Source of the DNA: Psychromonas sp. SA13A
Lineage (GTDB): Bacteria > Pseudomonadota > Gammaproteobacteria > Enterobacterales > Psychromonadaceae
Direction of reading: 5' to 3'
NCBI RefSeq assembly: GCF_011378715.1
Contig: NZ_WTKU01000002.1
Location: 186,001-250,000 of the forward strand
DNA length: 64,000 nt
Shown: positions 6,771 to 17,049 of the stretch, piece by piece
Numbering within the stretch: position 1 is the first letter of the stretch
Layout of the letters: each line of letters begins with the position of its first letter
The notes under the pieces: generated by a model
Databases searched by the model: none
What the model saw: only the letters and a program-made list of their open reading frames with translations
What the model was told of the DNA's origin: nothing
Position numbers and translations under genes: made by a program

Positions 6771-9700
6771 ATGTCATCATTTATTGCAACGGATGTGTTG
6801 CACAAAGATTTTATAAATACAGAGCTAGCAACGCTTTGGACACATATTTCACCATTGTATATGGCTGATGAGTCTGCTTGTTTAAAGCAACTAATACCAC
6901 TTGCTACACCATCAAAAGATGAATCAAATACGATGGCTGATTATGCCACGGATTTGATCAAGCGCGTGCGTAAAGATAAAAATGCTGTGCAGATGATTGA
7001 TGCATTATTACTGGAATACAGTTTAGATACCAAAGAAGGTATTTTATTAATGTGTTTAGCTGAAGCATTAATGCGTATTCCTGATTCAACAACGGCAGAT
7101 GCTTTAATTAAAGATAAACTCAGCGTTGCTGACTGGAAATCACATCTTAAAAAATCAGATTCTATTTTTGTAAATGCCTCAACGTGGGGCCTTCTATTAA
7201 CGGGTAAAATTGTTAATTTAAAAAAAACTAGAACCAATAGTACGACCAATGTTGTTAACAGCTTGGTTAATAAAATGTCTGAGCCTGTTATTCGTAAAGC
7301 AATGCATCAAGCGATGAAAATAATGGGGCACCAATTTGTATTGGGCCGCAATATCGATGAAGCACAAAAGAACGGTAAAGGGTTTACTAACAAAGGCTGT
7401 AGTTATTCCTTTGATATGCTTGGTGAATCAGCACTAACGGCCAGTGATGCAAAAAAATATTATGCGGCATATTTAACGGCGATTGAGTCAGTAGGCAGCA
7501 AGTCTATTAATAAAAATCAGGCAAATAATGCTGCGACGGTGTCGATTAAATTATCTGCGCTACATCCACGTTATGAACCTGCGAACAAACAACGTGTGAT
7601 GACTGAAATGTTTGACTCGGTGTTGTCATTAATAGAAAGAGCGCGTGCTTTAAATGTTGGCTTAACTATTGATGCTGAGGAAGCGGATCGTCTTGAGCTT
7701 TCATTGGCATTATTTGAAAAATTATACCGAGATCCAAAAACACAAGGCTGGGGAAAGTTCGGTATTGTGGTACAAGCTTACAGCAAACGCGCTTTACCTG
7801 TTTTAGTTTGGTTGGCTGCATTAGCTAAATCTCAAGGTGATGTTATTCCTTTACGCTTAGTGAAAGGTGCTTACTGGGATAGTGAAATCAAATTATCTCA
7901 ACAAAATGGTTACGCGGCTTATCCTGTTTATACGCGTAAAGAAGCAACTGATGTTTCTTATTTAGCCTGTGCACGTTTTCTTTTATGCGAACATGTTAAG
8001 GGGCTTATTTACCCACAATTTGCTAGCCATAATGCGCACACGATAGCCGCGATCAACTCAATGTCGACTCACAAAGAGTTTGAATTCCAAAGGTTACATG
8101 GCATGGGAGATGCGCTGTATAACCACGTAATGACCATGTCTAATAGTAATGTACGTATCTATGCTCCAGTAGGGAGCCACAAAGATCTATTACCTTATTT
8201 GGTGAGACGTTTATTAGAAAATGGCGCCAATAGCTCATTTGTACATCGTTTAGTTGATGCTGATTGCCCTATAGATGAATTAATTGAGCATCCTGTTGAT
8301 ACATTATTAAAGCGTCAATCATTACATAACAGTTTAATTGAATTACCACCTGCTATTTTCCCTGATCGCAAAAACTCGTTCAGTGTAAATATTGACATAG
8401 AAAGCGAAGCACTTCCTTTTGAGAAAAAAGTAGAAGTATTCACAGGCCATTTTTGGAAAATGGGGCCTATAGTTGACGGTACTCATTACAATGATGTTAC
8501 TGAGAAAACAGAAGTTTACCAATGTACTGCTCCCTACGACCGTACTATTAGTGTTGGATCAGTGGTTTTTTCTGAAACACAGATGATTGAAAAAGCACTA
8601 AGTACTGCACATCAATATTTTCCTGAGTGGTCTAATACGGAAGTACAGGAGCGTGCTCAGTACTTGTATAAACTTGCTGATTTACTTGAATCAAATATGC
8701 CTGAGTTAATTGCTTTATGTCACCACGAAGCCGGCAAAACAATTCATGACTGTATTGATGAAGTGCGAGAAGCTGTAGATTTCTGTCGTTATTATGCACA
8801 ACAGGCCGTTGATAACTTCTCTAACGCTGAAACAGATGTCAGCTTTGATGGAATAACGCAACAAATTCGCCATCAAGGTAAAGGCGTGTTTGTTTGTATC
8901 AGCCCATGGAACTTCCCATTAGCTATCTTCCTAGGTCAAATTGGTGCTGCGTTAGTGGCCGGTAATACGGTGATTGCGAAACCTGCGGAGCAAACTTCGT
9001 TAATTGCAGTACGCACTGTTTTATTAATGCTTGAAGCTGGATTCCCTAAACAATGTATTCAATTATTAACCGGTAATGGTGCTCAAATTGGTTCTGCGTT
9101 AACTGCTGACCACCGTATTGCTGGTGTTGTATTCACGGGCTCTACGGGGACCGCACAAGTGATTAACCGTAATCTAGCTAAACGACCATTATTACCCGCT
9201 ACCTTTGTAGCAGAAACCGGTGGGCAAAATGCAATGATCGTTGATAGCACTGCATTACCAGAGCAAGTTGCTCGTGATGTTGTTCGTTCAGCTTTTGCTT
9301 CTGCAGGGCAACGTTGTTCAGCATTAAGGGTGTTATTTATTCAACAAGATGTTGCAGAGCGTGTTATTGAATTAATTAAGGGAGCAATGCAAGAACTTGC
9401 TGTTGGTTTACCTTATCTTCATAGCACCGATGTGGGACCTGTTATTGATAAAACAGCAAAAGATAAGCTTAACGCGCATCTTCAAAAGATGATTGCTGAA
9501 CATAAACTGTTAGCACAAGTGGCTTTAAATGACAGTTGTGCAAAAGGTGACTTCATTTCACCTACAGCCATCGAAATTGATAATCTTGGACAATTAAGCG
9601 AAGAGCAGTTTGGTCCGATCTTACATGTGATCCGTTTTAAAGCGGCTGAATTAGATAACGTTATTGAACAGATCAATAATACTGGTTTTGGTCTAACGAT

Positions 9701-9905
9701 GGGTGTGCATAGCCGCAATGAGAGGGCTTATACACATATCGCAGAAATGAGCCGAGTCGGTAACTGTTATATCAATCGCGATCAAGTAGGTGCCGTAGTA
9801 GGAGTACAACCTTTTGGTGGGCAAGGTTTATCTGGTACTGGCCCCAAAGCCGGTGGCCCACGTTATTTACATCGTTTTACTCAACAAATCGTAAGTTCAT
9901 GTTAG
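6771..9905 (+). CDS. putA: Bifunctional proline dehydrogenase / P5C dehydrogenase PutA
   Basis: A 1044-residue enzyme that oxidises proline to glutamate in two steps with substrate channelling. An N-terminal helical arm precedes the FAD proline-dehydrogenase barrel (about 240-530; RLVKGAYWDSEIK and RRLLENGANSSFV motifs). The P5C dehydrogenase domain (about 570-1044) has general base Glu815 (VAETGGQN) and catalytic Cys849 (SAGQRCSALR). There is no ribbon-helix-helix domain at the N-terminus, and the length matches short type A PutA proteins, so it should not repress its own gene as the E. coli 1320-residue protein does. The start has AGGAG about 9 bases upstream. A CRP-like site precedes it, and the next two genes form its operon. 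Confidence 0.96.
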   Translation: MSSFIATDVLHKDFINTELATLWTHISPLYMADESACLKQLIPLATPSKDESNTMADYATDLIKRVRKDKNAVQMIDALLLEYSLDTKEGILLMCLAEALMRIPDSTTADALIKDKLSVADWKSHLKKSDSIFVNASTWGLLLTGKIVNLKKTRTNSTTNVVNSLVNKMSEPVIRKAMHQAMKIMGHQFVLGRNIDEAQKNGKGFTNKGCSYSFDMLGESALTASDAKKYYAAYLTAIESVGSKSINKNQANNAATVSIKLSALHPRYEPANKQRVMTEMFDSVLSLIERARALNVGLTIDAEEADRLELSLALFEKLYRDPKTQGWGKFGIVVQAYSKRALPVLVWLAALAKSQGDVIPLRLVKGAYWDSEIKLSQQNGYAAYPVYTRKEATDVSYLACARFLLCEHVKGLIYPQFASHNAHTIAAINSMSTHKEFEFQRLHGMGDALYNHVMTMSNSNVRIYAPVGSHKDLLPYLVRRLLENGANSSFVHRLVDADCPIDELIEHPVDTLLKRQSLHNSLIELPPAIFPDRKNSFSVNIDIESEALPFEKKVEVFTGHFWKMGPIVDGTHYNDVTEKTEVYQCTAPYDRTISVGSVVFSETQMIEKALSTAHQYFPEWSNTEVQERAQYLYKLADLLESNMPELIALCHHEAGKTIHDCIDEVREAVDFCRYYAQQAVDNFSNAETDVSFDGITQQIRHQGKGVFVCISPWNFPLAIFLGQIGAALVAGNTVIAKPAEQTSLIAVRTVLLMLEAGFPKQCIQLLTGNGAQIGSALTADHRIAGVVFTGSTGTAQVINRNLAKRPLLPATFVAETGGQNAMIVDSTALPEQVARDVVRSAFASAGQRCSALRVLFIQQDVAERVIELIKGAMQELAVGLPYLHSTDVGPVIDKTAKDKLNAHLQKMIAEHKLLAQVALNDSCAKGDFISPTAIEIDNLGQLSEEQFGPILHVIRFKAAELDNVIEQINNTGFGLTMGVHSRNERAYTHIAEMSRVGNCYINRDQVGAVVGVQPFGGQGLSGTGPKAGGPRYLHRFTQQIVSSC

Positions 9906-9916
9906 GAGAAAGTATC

Positions 9917-10630
9917 ATGTCAGAATCAATAACTGTAATGATCCAGCAAGCAAAAAAATCATGGTTAACATGGAATGAGATCAATATACATCAACGCATC
10001 GGGATCACTGCACAGTGGGGAGAGCGTTTAAAAGATAATCCTAATATTGGTGATATGCCGGCACACGTGATTGAATTTCATAATCGCCAAGCTATTTCGT
10101 TAATCGCAGAATCGCAAGTGATGCCTGGGCCAACGGGTGAGAGTAATATACTGAGCACCTCTGGTCGGGGTATATTTTTGATGATGATGGAAGAGGACTC
10201 CTCTATTCCAGCATTAGTGGGGCTATTAAACTGTGCATTAATTGCAGGCAATAGTGTTTTATTATTATCTAATTCTGTTAATAAGGAAATTGTCTCTAGT
10301 TTACAGCAAGCTTGTTCATTAACTGGTGTTGAAATGCCAGTGTTCATTGTTAAAGAGAAGGAAGCATTACAGGCTATCATTTCAGACCCTAGTATTGCCG
10401 GTGTTGGCTATGTAGGTAATGAGACACAGGCAATTAGTTTGAATCAAGCGTTAGCAGCTCGAACAGGACAAATTGCTCAATTAATTGCAGAAACAGATTT
10501 AGCACTGTTACCAACAGTACGAGATCAACATTTAGTATTACGCTTTATTACCGAAAAAACGCTGTCGACTAATGTCACTGCGGTAGGTGGTAACGCTACT
10601 TTATTAGCTTTAGGTTGCGGTGAGCAATAA
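9917..10630 (+). CDS. Short ALDH-like protein between putA and putP
   Basis: A 237-residue protein in the gap between putA and putP. Its sequence follows part of an aldehyde-dehydrogenase fold: a stretch LVGLLNCALIAGNSVLLLSN like the cofactor-binding region of PutA, then VGYVGNETQAISLNQALAARTGQIAQLIAETD, which mirrors the FTGSTGTAQVI and VAETGG segments. It stops before the catalytic Cys, so it is probably not an active dehydrogenase alone. Vibrio genomes carry a similar short protein here, often labelled P5C dehydrogenase. An ATG at 9899 inside the putA end is possible, but 9917 has GGAG at 9905-9908 and is preferred. A regulatory or structural partner of PutA is conceivable. Confidence 0.72.
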   Translation: MSESITVMIQQAKKSWLTWNEINIHQRIGITAQWGERLKDNPNIGDMPAHVIEFHNRQAISLIAESQVMPGPTGESNILSTSGRGIFLMMMEEDSSIPALVGLLNCALIAGNSVLLLSNSVNKEIVSSLQQACSLTGVEMPVFIVKEKEALQAIISDPSIAGVGYVGNETQAISLNQALAARTGQIAQLIAETDLALLPTVRDQHLVLRFITEKTLSTNVTAVGGNATLLALGCGEQ

Positions 10631-10660
10631 GAGCATTAACGATCAAAAACGGAGTGATCT

Positions 10661-12157
10661 ATGATAGAAAACAATTTTACTATAATAGCAACATTTATGG
10701 TGTACCTCGTCATGATGTTAGCTATTGGAATTTATGCTTATAAGCAAACCTCAGATGCTAAGGACTACTTCTTAGGTGGACGCCGCTTAGGGCCATGGCC
10801 AGCTGCATTATCTGCAGGTGCATCGGATATGAGTGGGTGGTTGTTGTTAGGGTTACCTGGTTATGCCTATGCTGCTGGTTTAGAATCATTATGGTTAGCA
10901 GGCGGTTTATTAGCAGGAACTTGGTTAAATTGGTTGATCGTCGCTAAGCGTTTACGTACTTATAGTATTACCGCTAACGATTCTTTAACTTTACCTGCGT
11001 TCTTATCACGTCGTTTTGCAGATAAAACAAAACTAGTGCAAAGTTTAGCGGCTTTCTTTATTCTTATGTTCTTCCTTTTCTATACCAGTTCAGGTTTAGT
11101 GGCTGGTGGTAAATTGTTTGAAACTGTATTCTCTATGGATTATACGGTCGCGGTAATTATTGGTACTGTCTGTGTTGTTTCATATACGTTGTTTGGTGGG
11201 TTTTTAGCGGTAGCATGGACCGACTTAGTACAAGGTTTATTAATGTCAGCCGCCTTGTTAATTGTACCGATTGCAGCGATGAACGGCGGCGTGGATCAAT
11301 TATCTTCTGACTTGTATGCAATTAACCCAGAGCTGTTATCAATTTGGAATGGTGTTGATGGTGAGCCTTTATCTTGGATTGCAATTGTGTCGTTGCTTGC
11401 GTGGGGTTTAGGCTATTTTGGACAGCCTCATATATTAGCGCGTTTTAAAGCAACACGTAGTAATAAAGATTTAACCACTGCACGTCGAATTGCTGTGGTA
11501 TGGACTGCATTATCAATGACAGGCGCGGTATTAGTCGGTTTAGTGGGTATGTTGTATATGAATGACTCATTAACTGGAGGTCTTGAAGATGGGGAAAAAA
11601 TATTCATGGTACTAGTGAATACTATTTTCCATCCAGCGATAGCAGGTATTTTATTAGCGGCTATTCTAGCGGCAATTATGAGTACTGCTGATTCACAATT
11701 ATTAGTTTCTTCGTCTGCTTTAGCTGAAGATTTCTATAAACAATTGATCAAACCTAATGCAACTTCTAGCGAAATTGTAATGGTAGGTCGTTTAGGTGTT
11801 GTGTTTATTTCTTTACTCGCTTTATATCTTGCAATGTCACCTGATAGTTCAGTATTAGGTCTTGTTTCTTATGCTTGGGCTGGATTTGGTGCTGCATTTG
11901 GACCGGTAATTATCTTAAGCTTATATTGGAAACGTATGAACCGAAGTGGAGCTATTGCAGGTATGTTAGTGGGTGGTATTACAATTGTGGTTTGGAAACA
12001 GTTATCAGGTGGTATATTCGATTTATATGAAATTGTACCAGGGGTAATTTTAGCGACTATCTCTATTGTCGCAGTGAGTTTATTCACTGATGAACCATCA
12101 GCTGAAGTAACAGCTCAGTTCGATAAATATGAAAGACAATTGAAAACACTTGATTAA
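10661..12157 (+). CDS. putP: Sodium/proline symporter PutP
   Basis: A 498-residue inner-membrane symporter of the SSS family with about 13 hydrophobic segments. Family features visible are DYFLGGRRLGPWPAALSAGASDMSGWLLLGLPG in the second segment region, the GYFGQPHILARFKA motif, and the ADSQLLVSSSALAEDFYK stretch in TM8-9 that forms the sodium site. It imports proline with Na+ for PutA. The start has GGAGTG about 7 bases upstream and the gene follows the short ALDH-like gene by 30 bases, with a strong terminator after it, so it is the last gene of the put operon. Confidence 0.96.
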   Translation: MIENNFTIIATFMVYLVMMLAIGIYAYKQTSDAKDYFLGGRRLGPWPAALSAGASDMSGWLLLGLPGYAYAAGLESLWLAGGLLAGTWLNWLIVAKRLRTYSITANDSLTLPAFLSRRFADKTKLVQSLAAFFILMFFLFYTSSGLVAGGKLFETVFSMDYTVAVIIGTVCVVSYTLFGGFLAVAWTDLVQGLLMSAALLIVPIAAMNGGVDQLSSDLYAINPELLSIWNGVDGEPLSWIAIVSLLAWGLGYFGQPHILARFKATRSNKDLTTARRIAVVWTALSMTGAVLVGLVGMLYMNDSLTGGLEDGEKIFMVLVNTIFHPAIAGILLAAILAAIMSTADSQLLVSSSALAEDFYKQLIKPNATSSEIVMVGRLGVVFISLLALYLAMSPDSSVLGLVSYAWAGFGAAFGPVIILSLYWKRMNRSGAIAGMLVGGITIVVWKQLSGGIFDLYEIVPGVILATISIVAVSLFTDEPSAEVTAQFDKYERQLKTLD

Positions 12158-12203
12158 TAAATGGTTTAACCGCTAGTCCATTAAGAGATTATTAGTTATT
12201 TAT

Positions 12204-12236
12204 AAAATGCCACTATTTATGAGTGGCATTTTTTTA
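12204..12236 (+). terminator. Rho-independent terminator of the put operon
   Basis: An 11-base perfect stem (12204-12214 with 12222-12232, core ATGCCACT/AGTGGCAT) followed by a T run, about 50 bases after putP. Confidence 0.85.
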
Positions 12237-12424
12237 TGCAAAATAAAAATGAGCTCTACCTACTTCGCTTGTAGATGAAGTGTGCGATCCTCTAGGGCTC
12301 TTATTAGGTTATAGCAATGGCATTGAATGCTTGTTTCTTTTGCAAAATCTCTAATCTAAGAGTTTCGTATTTTAACTAACAAGAATAATCAGCTATTTAG
12401 CAGAATTGCTTAGATAACAGGGTA

Positions 12425-12450
12425 TAAAAAAACCACACAGAGTGTGGTTT
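12425..12450 (-). terminator. Terminator of the YebC/YeeN-type gene
   Basis: A 9-base stem (12430-12438 with 12442-12450, AAACCACAC/GTGTGGTTT). Read on the minus strand it is followed by a T run, about 40 bases after the stop of the gene at 12491. Confidence 0.78.
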
Positions 12451-12490
12451 CATCACTTATATCAGTATCAGAGTCAGAAACTGTTAATAA

Positions 12491-13213
12491 TTAGTCTGGT
12501 AAGACTGCATTATGATATACATTTTGTACATCGTCACAATCTTCTAACATTTCAATAAATTTCTCGAATTTTTCAACATGTTCTTCAGTTATCTCAGTAT
12601 CCGTTTGCGGTACGTAAGTGATCTCTTCAACTTCAAGCTCTACATCTGGGTAACTAGCATGTAATGCAATTTTTGCGTTGTTAAACTCTGTGTGAGGACA
12701 AAACACTGAAATCTTTCCATCTTCACTAACTACGTCAACCACATCTACATCAGCCATCATAAGGTCTTCTAAAACGGCTTCATCGTCTTCACCTGAAAAT
12801 ACAAATACAGCTTGATGTTCAAACATATGTGCAACTGTGCCAGGTGAACCAATTTTAGCACCTGTTTTGTTAAAACAGTTACGTACATCAGTCCATGTAC
12901 GGTTACCGTTATCGGTTAGACAGTCTACAATGACAGAGCAACCGCCGGGTCCAAAACCTTCATAACTCGCACGTTCATAATCTTCACCGCCACCACCTTT
13001 TGCTTTTTCAATTGCACGTTCAATAACGTGAGCAGGTACTTGGTCTTTTTTAGCGCTATCGATCAAACGACGAAGTGTTAAATTGCCCTCTGGATCAAAG
13101 CCGCCATTTTTAGCCGCTACATAAAGCTCTTTACCGTATTTAGAATAAACTTTAGTTTTAGCGCCTGCAGTTTTAGCCATAGACTCTTTTTTGTTTTGGT
13201 ATGCTCTTCCCAT
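12491..13213 (-). CDS. YebC/TACO1-family protein (YeeN type)
   Basis: A 240-residue protein of the YebC/TACO1 family, which acts as a translation factor easing ribosome stalling and has also been described as a transcriptional regulator. The N-terminus [20 protein letters not shown], then [17 protein letters not shown], matches the YeeN branch (MGRKWANI...) rather than YebC (MAGHSKW). The family core [19 protein letters not shown] and the acidic C-terminal domain are intact. The frame is open 25 codons further upstream, but ATG at 13213 has AAGAGAG about 7 bases before it and is where family similarity begins. A terminator follows. Confidence 0.92.
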   Translation of the reverse strand: MGRAYQNKKESMAKTAGAKTKVYSKYGKELYVAAKNGGFDPEGNLTLRRLIDSAKKDQVPAHVIERAIEKAKGGGGEDYERASYEGFGPGGCSVIVDCLTDNGNRTWTDVRNCFNKTGAKIGSPGTVAHMFEHQAVFVFSGEDDEAVLEDLMMADVDVVDVVSEDGKISVFCPHTEFNNAKIALHASYPDVELEVEEITYVPQTDTEITEEHVEKFEKFIEMLEDCDDVQNVYHNAVLPD

Positions 13214-13402
13214 CTGAATGCTCTCTTGTTTTCTTAAAATGATTGTCTGGAAAAATAATGGCAAGAATTTTAGCCTGTAATCGCTCATGGTGCTAGTGGG
13301 GGATAGCTAATATTGATGGTTTAAATCATGATATTGTTAGTTTTGCACGTTAATAGGCATACTATGTCGTAAACAAGTTATCTGATTGATAATAAATTAT
13401 TC

Positions 13403-15118
13403 TTAATTGGGTTTATAAGGAGATACCTGCAGCGTTTTATTTAATAGAGAAATAGTACTCGGACCATATTCTTGATTACTAGACCAAGTTTGATGAGAGA
13501 ATGACACAGTAGTATCACTAAATAGCTTTTTAGTCGCGTTAATAAAAGAAGAAGTGTAACTTGCCTCTATGTTGGCTTTAGTTATTGCCATTTCTACTTG
13601 GATTCGATCGCTCTCATCTCGATACTGCTGTTTTTCTAGCATAATATTGCGCTTCGCTTTTTTGCGTTCGGCGATGTTTAATATAGAGTCTGCTTTTTTA
13701 TCTGCCTGTTTAAATTTATCTAAAATATTGTTTACTAGATGTAAATCATGTATCTGAATATTTTTCTTTTTTTCTAAATTAGAAACATCACCCTTTAAGT
13801 CAATAACCGTTTTTGTACCGCCACTGGTACCTATTATTGCCGTTATTATGCTGTTATTTACTTTAGTAACCCCACCAATGATCGACCCTTTTGTTAATGA
13901 CTTATTATGTACTTTAATTGAGCCATTACACTCAGTATCACAATGTATTAATTGACTACTTAATAACAGATCTTTACCGATTTTGAGACGAGCATACTGC
14001 GCGATAGTGCCAGAAAAGTTACCTTGGCAATTAATTTCACAACTGAATTTTTCCTCTTCAGTTTTTTTATGTTGGCCAATAACTGCTTGCTGAACGGTTA
14101 AGTCCCCACCACATGTTATGTGTGCAGAATCAACCATTCCCATCACAGTTACGTCACCGCGAACATTAACCTTCATGCCTTTTTCTACATTGCCAGTGAT
14201 CACTACGGTGCCGTTATATTCAACATGGCCTGTTTTGTTGGTGACTTCTTCTAGTAGCAGTACATCATCAATACTAATGAAGCCTTGCTTATCGATTGGC
14301 ACGCCGTATTTAGTCGCGATTAACTGCAGTGGGTTACTAGGGTTAATTTGAACATTATCATTTACGATAAAAGGGTGATCTATGCCTTGTTGTTGCTGAA
14401 TTGTTTCTGAGGTCACTGTTTTACCAGGCTCTCCTAAATAAACAGGTGTTTTTTGCATTAACACCGTTCCCATGTCAACTGTGATAAATTCACCAAGGTT
14501 AAGCATATCAACTTTGCCATTAGGAAGAGTAGAAGGAGCTGGTTTACGATGGTTACCGGTGCTGACTAATTGTTTAAACTGAGCATCGGTACCATCAATT
14601 GGGGCAACTCCTTTAGCTATCTTTAACGTATATATTCTGCCAGGGTAAGAGTGCCTACAAATATCTAACAGTTGAATTATATAAAGGGTAGATAGACCGA
14701 ACTTAATGTCTAATTGCTGACAACGCTTTTTTATATCATCTAAGGTGATTGATTTACCCCCATAGGCGACCGTAATTCTGGCGTAAGCGTTCATTTTATC
14801 GTTATCTAAATCAATATGTAATATGGCATCTACTTTATTAGCTATCACAATAGGTGGGAAATCGATACTTTGTTCTTGCTCACCTTCACCTTCACCTAAC
14901 CCTTCACGCAACATAGTAAAAGCGGCGATGGCTTTATTAACCCCATCAATATTGAGTTTATAGCGAGGCAGAGCAGGATTTTGTAATAGGCGAACAATAT
15001 CTTTAACAGAGATCACTGATTCAGTTTGAAAAATCTTTAATGTTAACTGTGAACTATCAGCAGACAACATTATATGTTGTACAGATAAAGAGAGTGTCTC
15101 GGTCATCGTTTCGCTCAT
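13403..15118 (-). CDS. FapA/DUF342-domain protein
   Basis: A 571-residue cytoplasmic protein of the DUF342 (now FapA) family, seen as a right-handed beta-helix. The central part (about 190-430) holds the repeats: GKTVTSETI, then successive turns such as GTVVITGNVEKGMKVNVRGDVTVMGMVDSAHITCGGDLTVQQAVIGQ. A helical segment with many Lys, Glu and Gln (about 460-520) follows. Family members occur near flagellar, chemotaxis or polar-organiser genes, but the biochemical role is poorly defined. Here it stands between the YebC-type gene and selO, all leftward. No flagellar genes are in the window, so no pathway can be assigned. Confidence 0.87.
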   Translation of the reverse strand: MSETMTETLSLSVQHIMLSADSSQLTLKIFQTESVISVKDIVRLLQNPALPRYKLNIDGVNKAIAAFTMLREGLGEGEGEQEQSIDFPPIVIANKVDAILHIDLDNDKMNAYARITVAYGGKSITLDDIKKRCQQLDIKFGLSTLYIIQLLDICRHSYPGRIYTLKIAKGVAPIDGTDAQFKQLVSTGNHRKPAPSTLPNGKVDMLNLGEFITVDMGTVLMQKTPVYLGEPGKTVTSETIQQQQGIDHPFIVNDNVQINPSNPLQLIATKYGVPIDKQGFISIDDVLLLEEVTNKTGHVEYNGTVVITGNVEKGMKVNVRGDVTVMGMVDSAHITCGGDLTVQQAVIGQHKKTEEEKFSCEINCQGNFSGTIAQYARLKIGKDLLLSSQLIHCDTECNGSIKVHNKSLTKGSIIGGVTKVNNSIITAIIGTSGGTKTVIDLKGDVSNLEKKKNIQIHDLHLVNNILDKFKQADKKADSILNIAERKKAKRNIMLEKQQYRDESDRIQVEMAITKANIEASYTSSFINATKKLFSDTTVSFSHQTWSSNQEYGPSTISLLNKTLQVSPYKPN

Positions 15119-15281
15119 AAGTACCTATTTAGGGATGAATATTAAGTGCTGATATGATTCTTATATCAACTCTAGTGTCAAATATCAATAGATGTCAACT
15201 AAAAGTCTACTAATTTAAAGTAGCATGAATTTAAATATTGAGGTTTATATTTATGCTGATATTGTGAGTTTACCTAATAAA

Positions 15282-16913
15282 CTATGAACTACATGAAAGG
15301 GCAGAACATCCAAATTTATTAGTCGCCCAATTCGGACGTTTTACTGAAAACTGTTGATACTGTTGCTGTTCTTGATAAGGTGTCTTTAATAATTCAGCCA
15401 AGGTTAATACCCTAGAATAATCCCCTTGCTCTGCTAGTTCTATCGCTTCCTGTACTTGAAAATTGCGTAAAATATAACAAGGATTCACTTTGTTCATGGC
15501 ATCTTTGCGCTGCTCATCTGTATTTTTTTGTTTGCTTAATCGTGTTTTATATTTACCTAGCCATTTGGCAAGTTGTTCTAAATATTCAGGCGTAATCTCT
15601 TCTAACTGATAAAAACACGTCGTAAAATGAGAGAGTAAGACAGTGTGGTCGGTAATATTTGTTTGCTGAGAAAAAGTAGCAAGGTGGCGATAAAATAATG
15701 TCATATCCGTATTAACTAATGACATTACTTTTTCTAACTCTTTACACAATAATAAATCCGTTTCATCCATTGTGCTATCTTCGCGCTTAGCTTCTAGGCC
15801 TAGTTTTGCTTGCATCATGGTTAACCATTTTTTCTGGTATACATGGTTGTAATCGTTTAATAAAGCCTGCAAAGGCTCTGCTTCTTCAATTAATGGATAA
15901 ATAGCATTGCCTAATTGGAACAAATTCCACTGTCCAATGTAAGCCTGTTGTCCAAAGCGATAACGTTTTTCTGCTGCATCGGATGTGTTTGGTGTCCAAT
16001 TTAAATCAAAATTATCAATCCAGCCATAGGGGCCAAAATCAATAGTTTCACCAATTAAAGACATATTATCGGTGTTTAATACACCGTGTACAAAACCTAC
16101 GCGCATCCATTCAACAATTAAATGAGCAGTGCGTTCACAGACTTCAGTGAACCATTGTAAATATACCGATTTATCAATCACCCCTGACTCAGGTATTAAT
16201 GCAGGATAGTCATGAGTGATACTGTATTCAATTGTTTGTTTCAATAAACCTAAATCACCACGAGAAGAGGGTAATTGAATTGAACCAAAACGTAAAAATG
16301 AAGGTGAAACACGGGCGACGATAGCGCAGGGCTCATAGGCGGCTCTACCATCGTATAATTTGTCACGTACGACTTCTTCACCGGTTAAGGTTAAGCTTAA
16401 TGCTCGAGTAGTGGGAATACCTAAATGGTACATAGCTTCTGAGCATAAATATTCACGGATAGATGAGCGGAGTACTGCCATGCCGTCAGCGCGACGAGAG
16501 TAGGGGGTTTGTCCAGCCCCTTTAAGTTGTAAAGTGGCGTATTCTTTTGTTTCTGTACCATTACTAGGCAACAAATATTGGCCTAAGTTGATCGCACGCC
16601 CATCACCTAACTGCCCAGCCCATTGGCCAAACTGATGTCCGCCGTAATTCATTGCATAGGGCTGCATTTTTGATAGTAAGTTATTACCACTGATTAATTC
16701 TGAAAATTCAGTTGATTGTAATGCCGCATTACTAAAGCCGAGTGTATAAGCAAGTTCATTATTGCAGCATATTATTTTAGAGAACTTAGTGGGTGTTGGG
16801 GGAACGTATGAGTAAGCAGCATGCTCCACACTACGGCAGGTATTACTTAACTCAGGATCTGCAGGTAATTGTGAAACAAATACAGGATGTAGTGTAGGCA
16901 ATAAAGAACTCAT
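15282..16913 (-). CDS. selO: Protein adenylyltransferase SelO (YdiU)
   Basis: A 543-residue pseudokinase-fold enzyme that transfers AMP from ATP to Ser/Thr/Tyr of target proteins and takes part in redox-stress responses. Hallmarks are NYGGHQFGQWAGQLGDGRAINLGQ, the LKGAGQTPYSRRADG segment, and the inverted active site around FVHGVLNTDNMSLIGETIDFGPYG with the metal-binding Asn and Asp. The C-terminus ends in a Cys-Ser-Ser motif, the position where some eukaryotic homologues have selenocysteine. The ATG at 16913 follows an AGGAAAA site. It is monocistronic, with an inverted repeat upstream. Confidence 0.95.
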   Translation of the reverse strand: MSSLLPTLHPVFVSQLPADPELSNTCRSVEHAAYSYVPPTPTKFSKIICCNNELAYTLGFSNAALQSTEFSELISGNNLLSKMQPYAMNYGGHQFGQWAGQLGDGRAINLGQYLLPSNGTETKEYATLQLKGAGQTPYSRRADGMAVLRSSIREYLCSEAMYHLGIPTTRALSLTLTGEEVVRDKLYDGRAAYEPCAIVARVSPSFLRFGSIQLPSSRGDLGLLKQTIEYSITHDYPALIPESGVIDKSVYLQWFTEVCERTAHLIVEWMRVGFVHGVLNTDNMSLIGETIDFGPYGWIDNFDLNWTPNTSDAAEKRYRFGQQAYIGQWNLFQLGNAIYPLIEEAEPLQALLNDYNHVYQKKWLTMMQAKLGLEAKREDSTMDETDLLLCKELEKVMSLVNTDMTLFYRHLATFSQQTNITDHTVLLSHFTTCFYQLEEITPEYLEQLAKWLGKYKTRLSKQKNTDEQRKDAMNKVNPCYILRNFQVQEAIELAEQGDYSRVLTLAELLKTPYQEQQQYQQFSVKRPNWATNKFGCSALSCSS

Positions 16914-16946
16914 TCTGTTTTCCTAACGGTAATAAAAGAGGGGAAA

Positions 16947-16992
16947 CATATCGATGCTATTACAGCATACAAGTACTATTAGCATCGATATG
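16947..16992. repeat. 13-base perfect inverted repeat upstream of selO
   Basis: CATATCGATGCTA (16947-16959) is exactly complementary to TAGCATCGATATG (16980-16992), leaving a 20-base spacer. It lies between ridA and selO, both on the minus strand. There is no T run, so it does not look like a plain terminator. Confidence 0.8.
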
Positions 16993-17049
16993 GGTATTCA
17001 GTATTATTTTTAACCAAGTAACATGTTAAAATAACTGTTTAAACGATAG

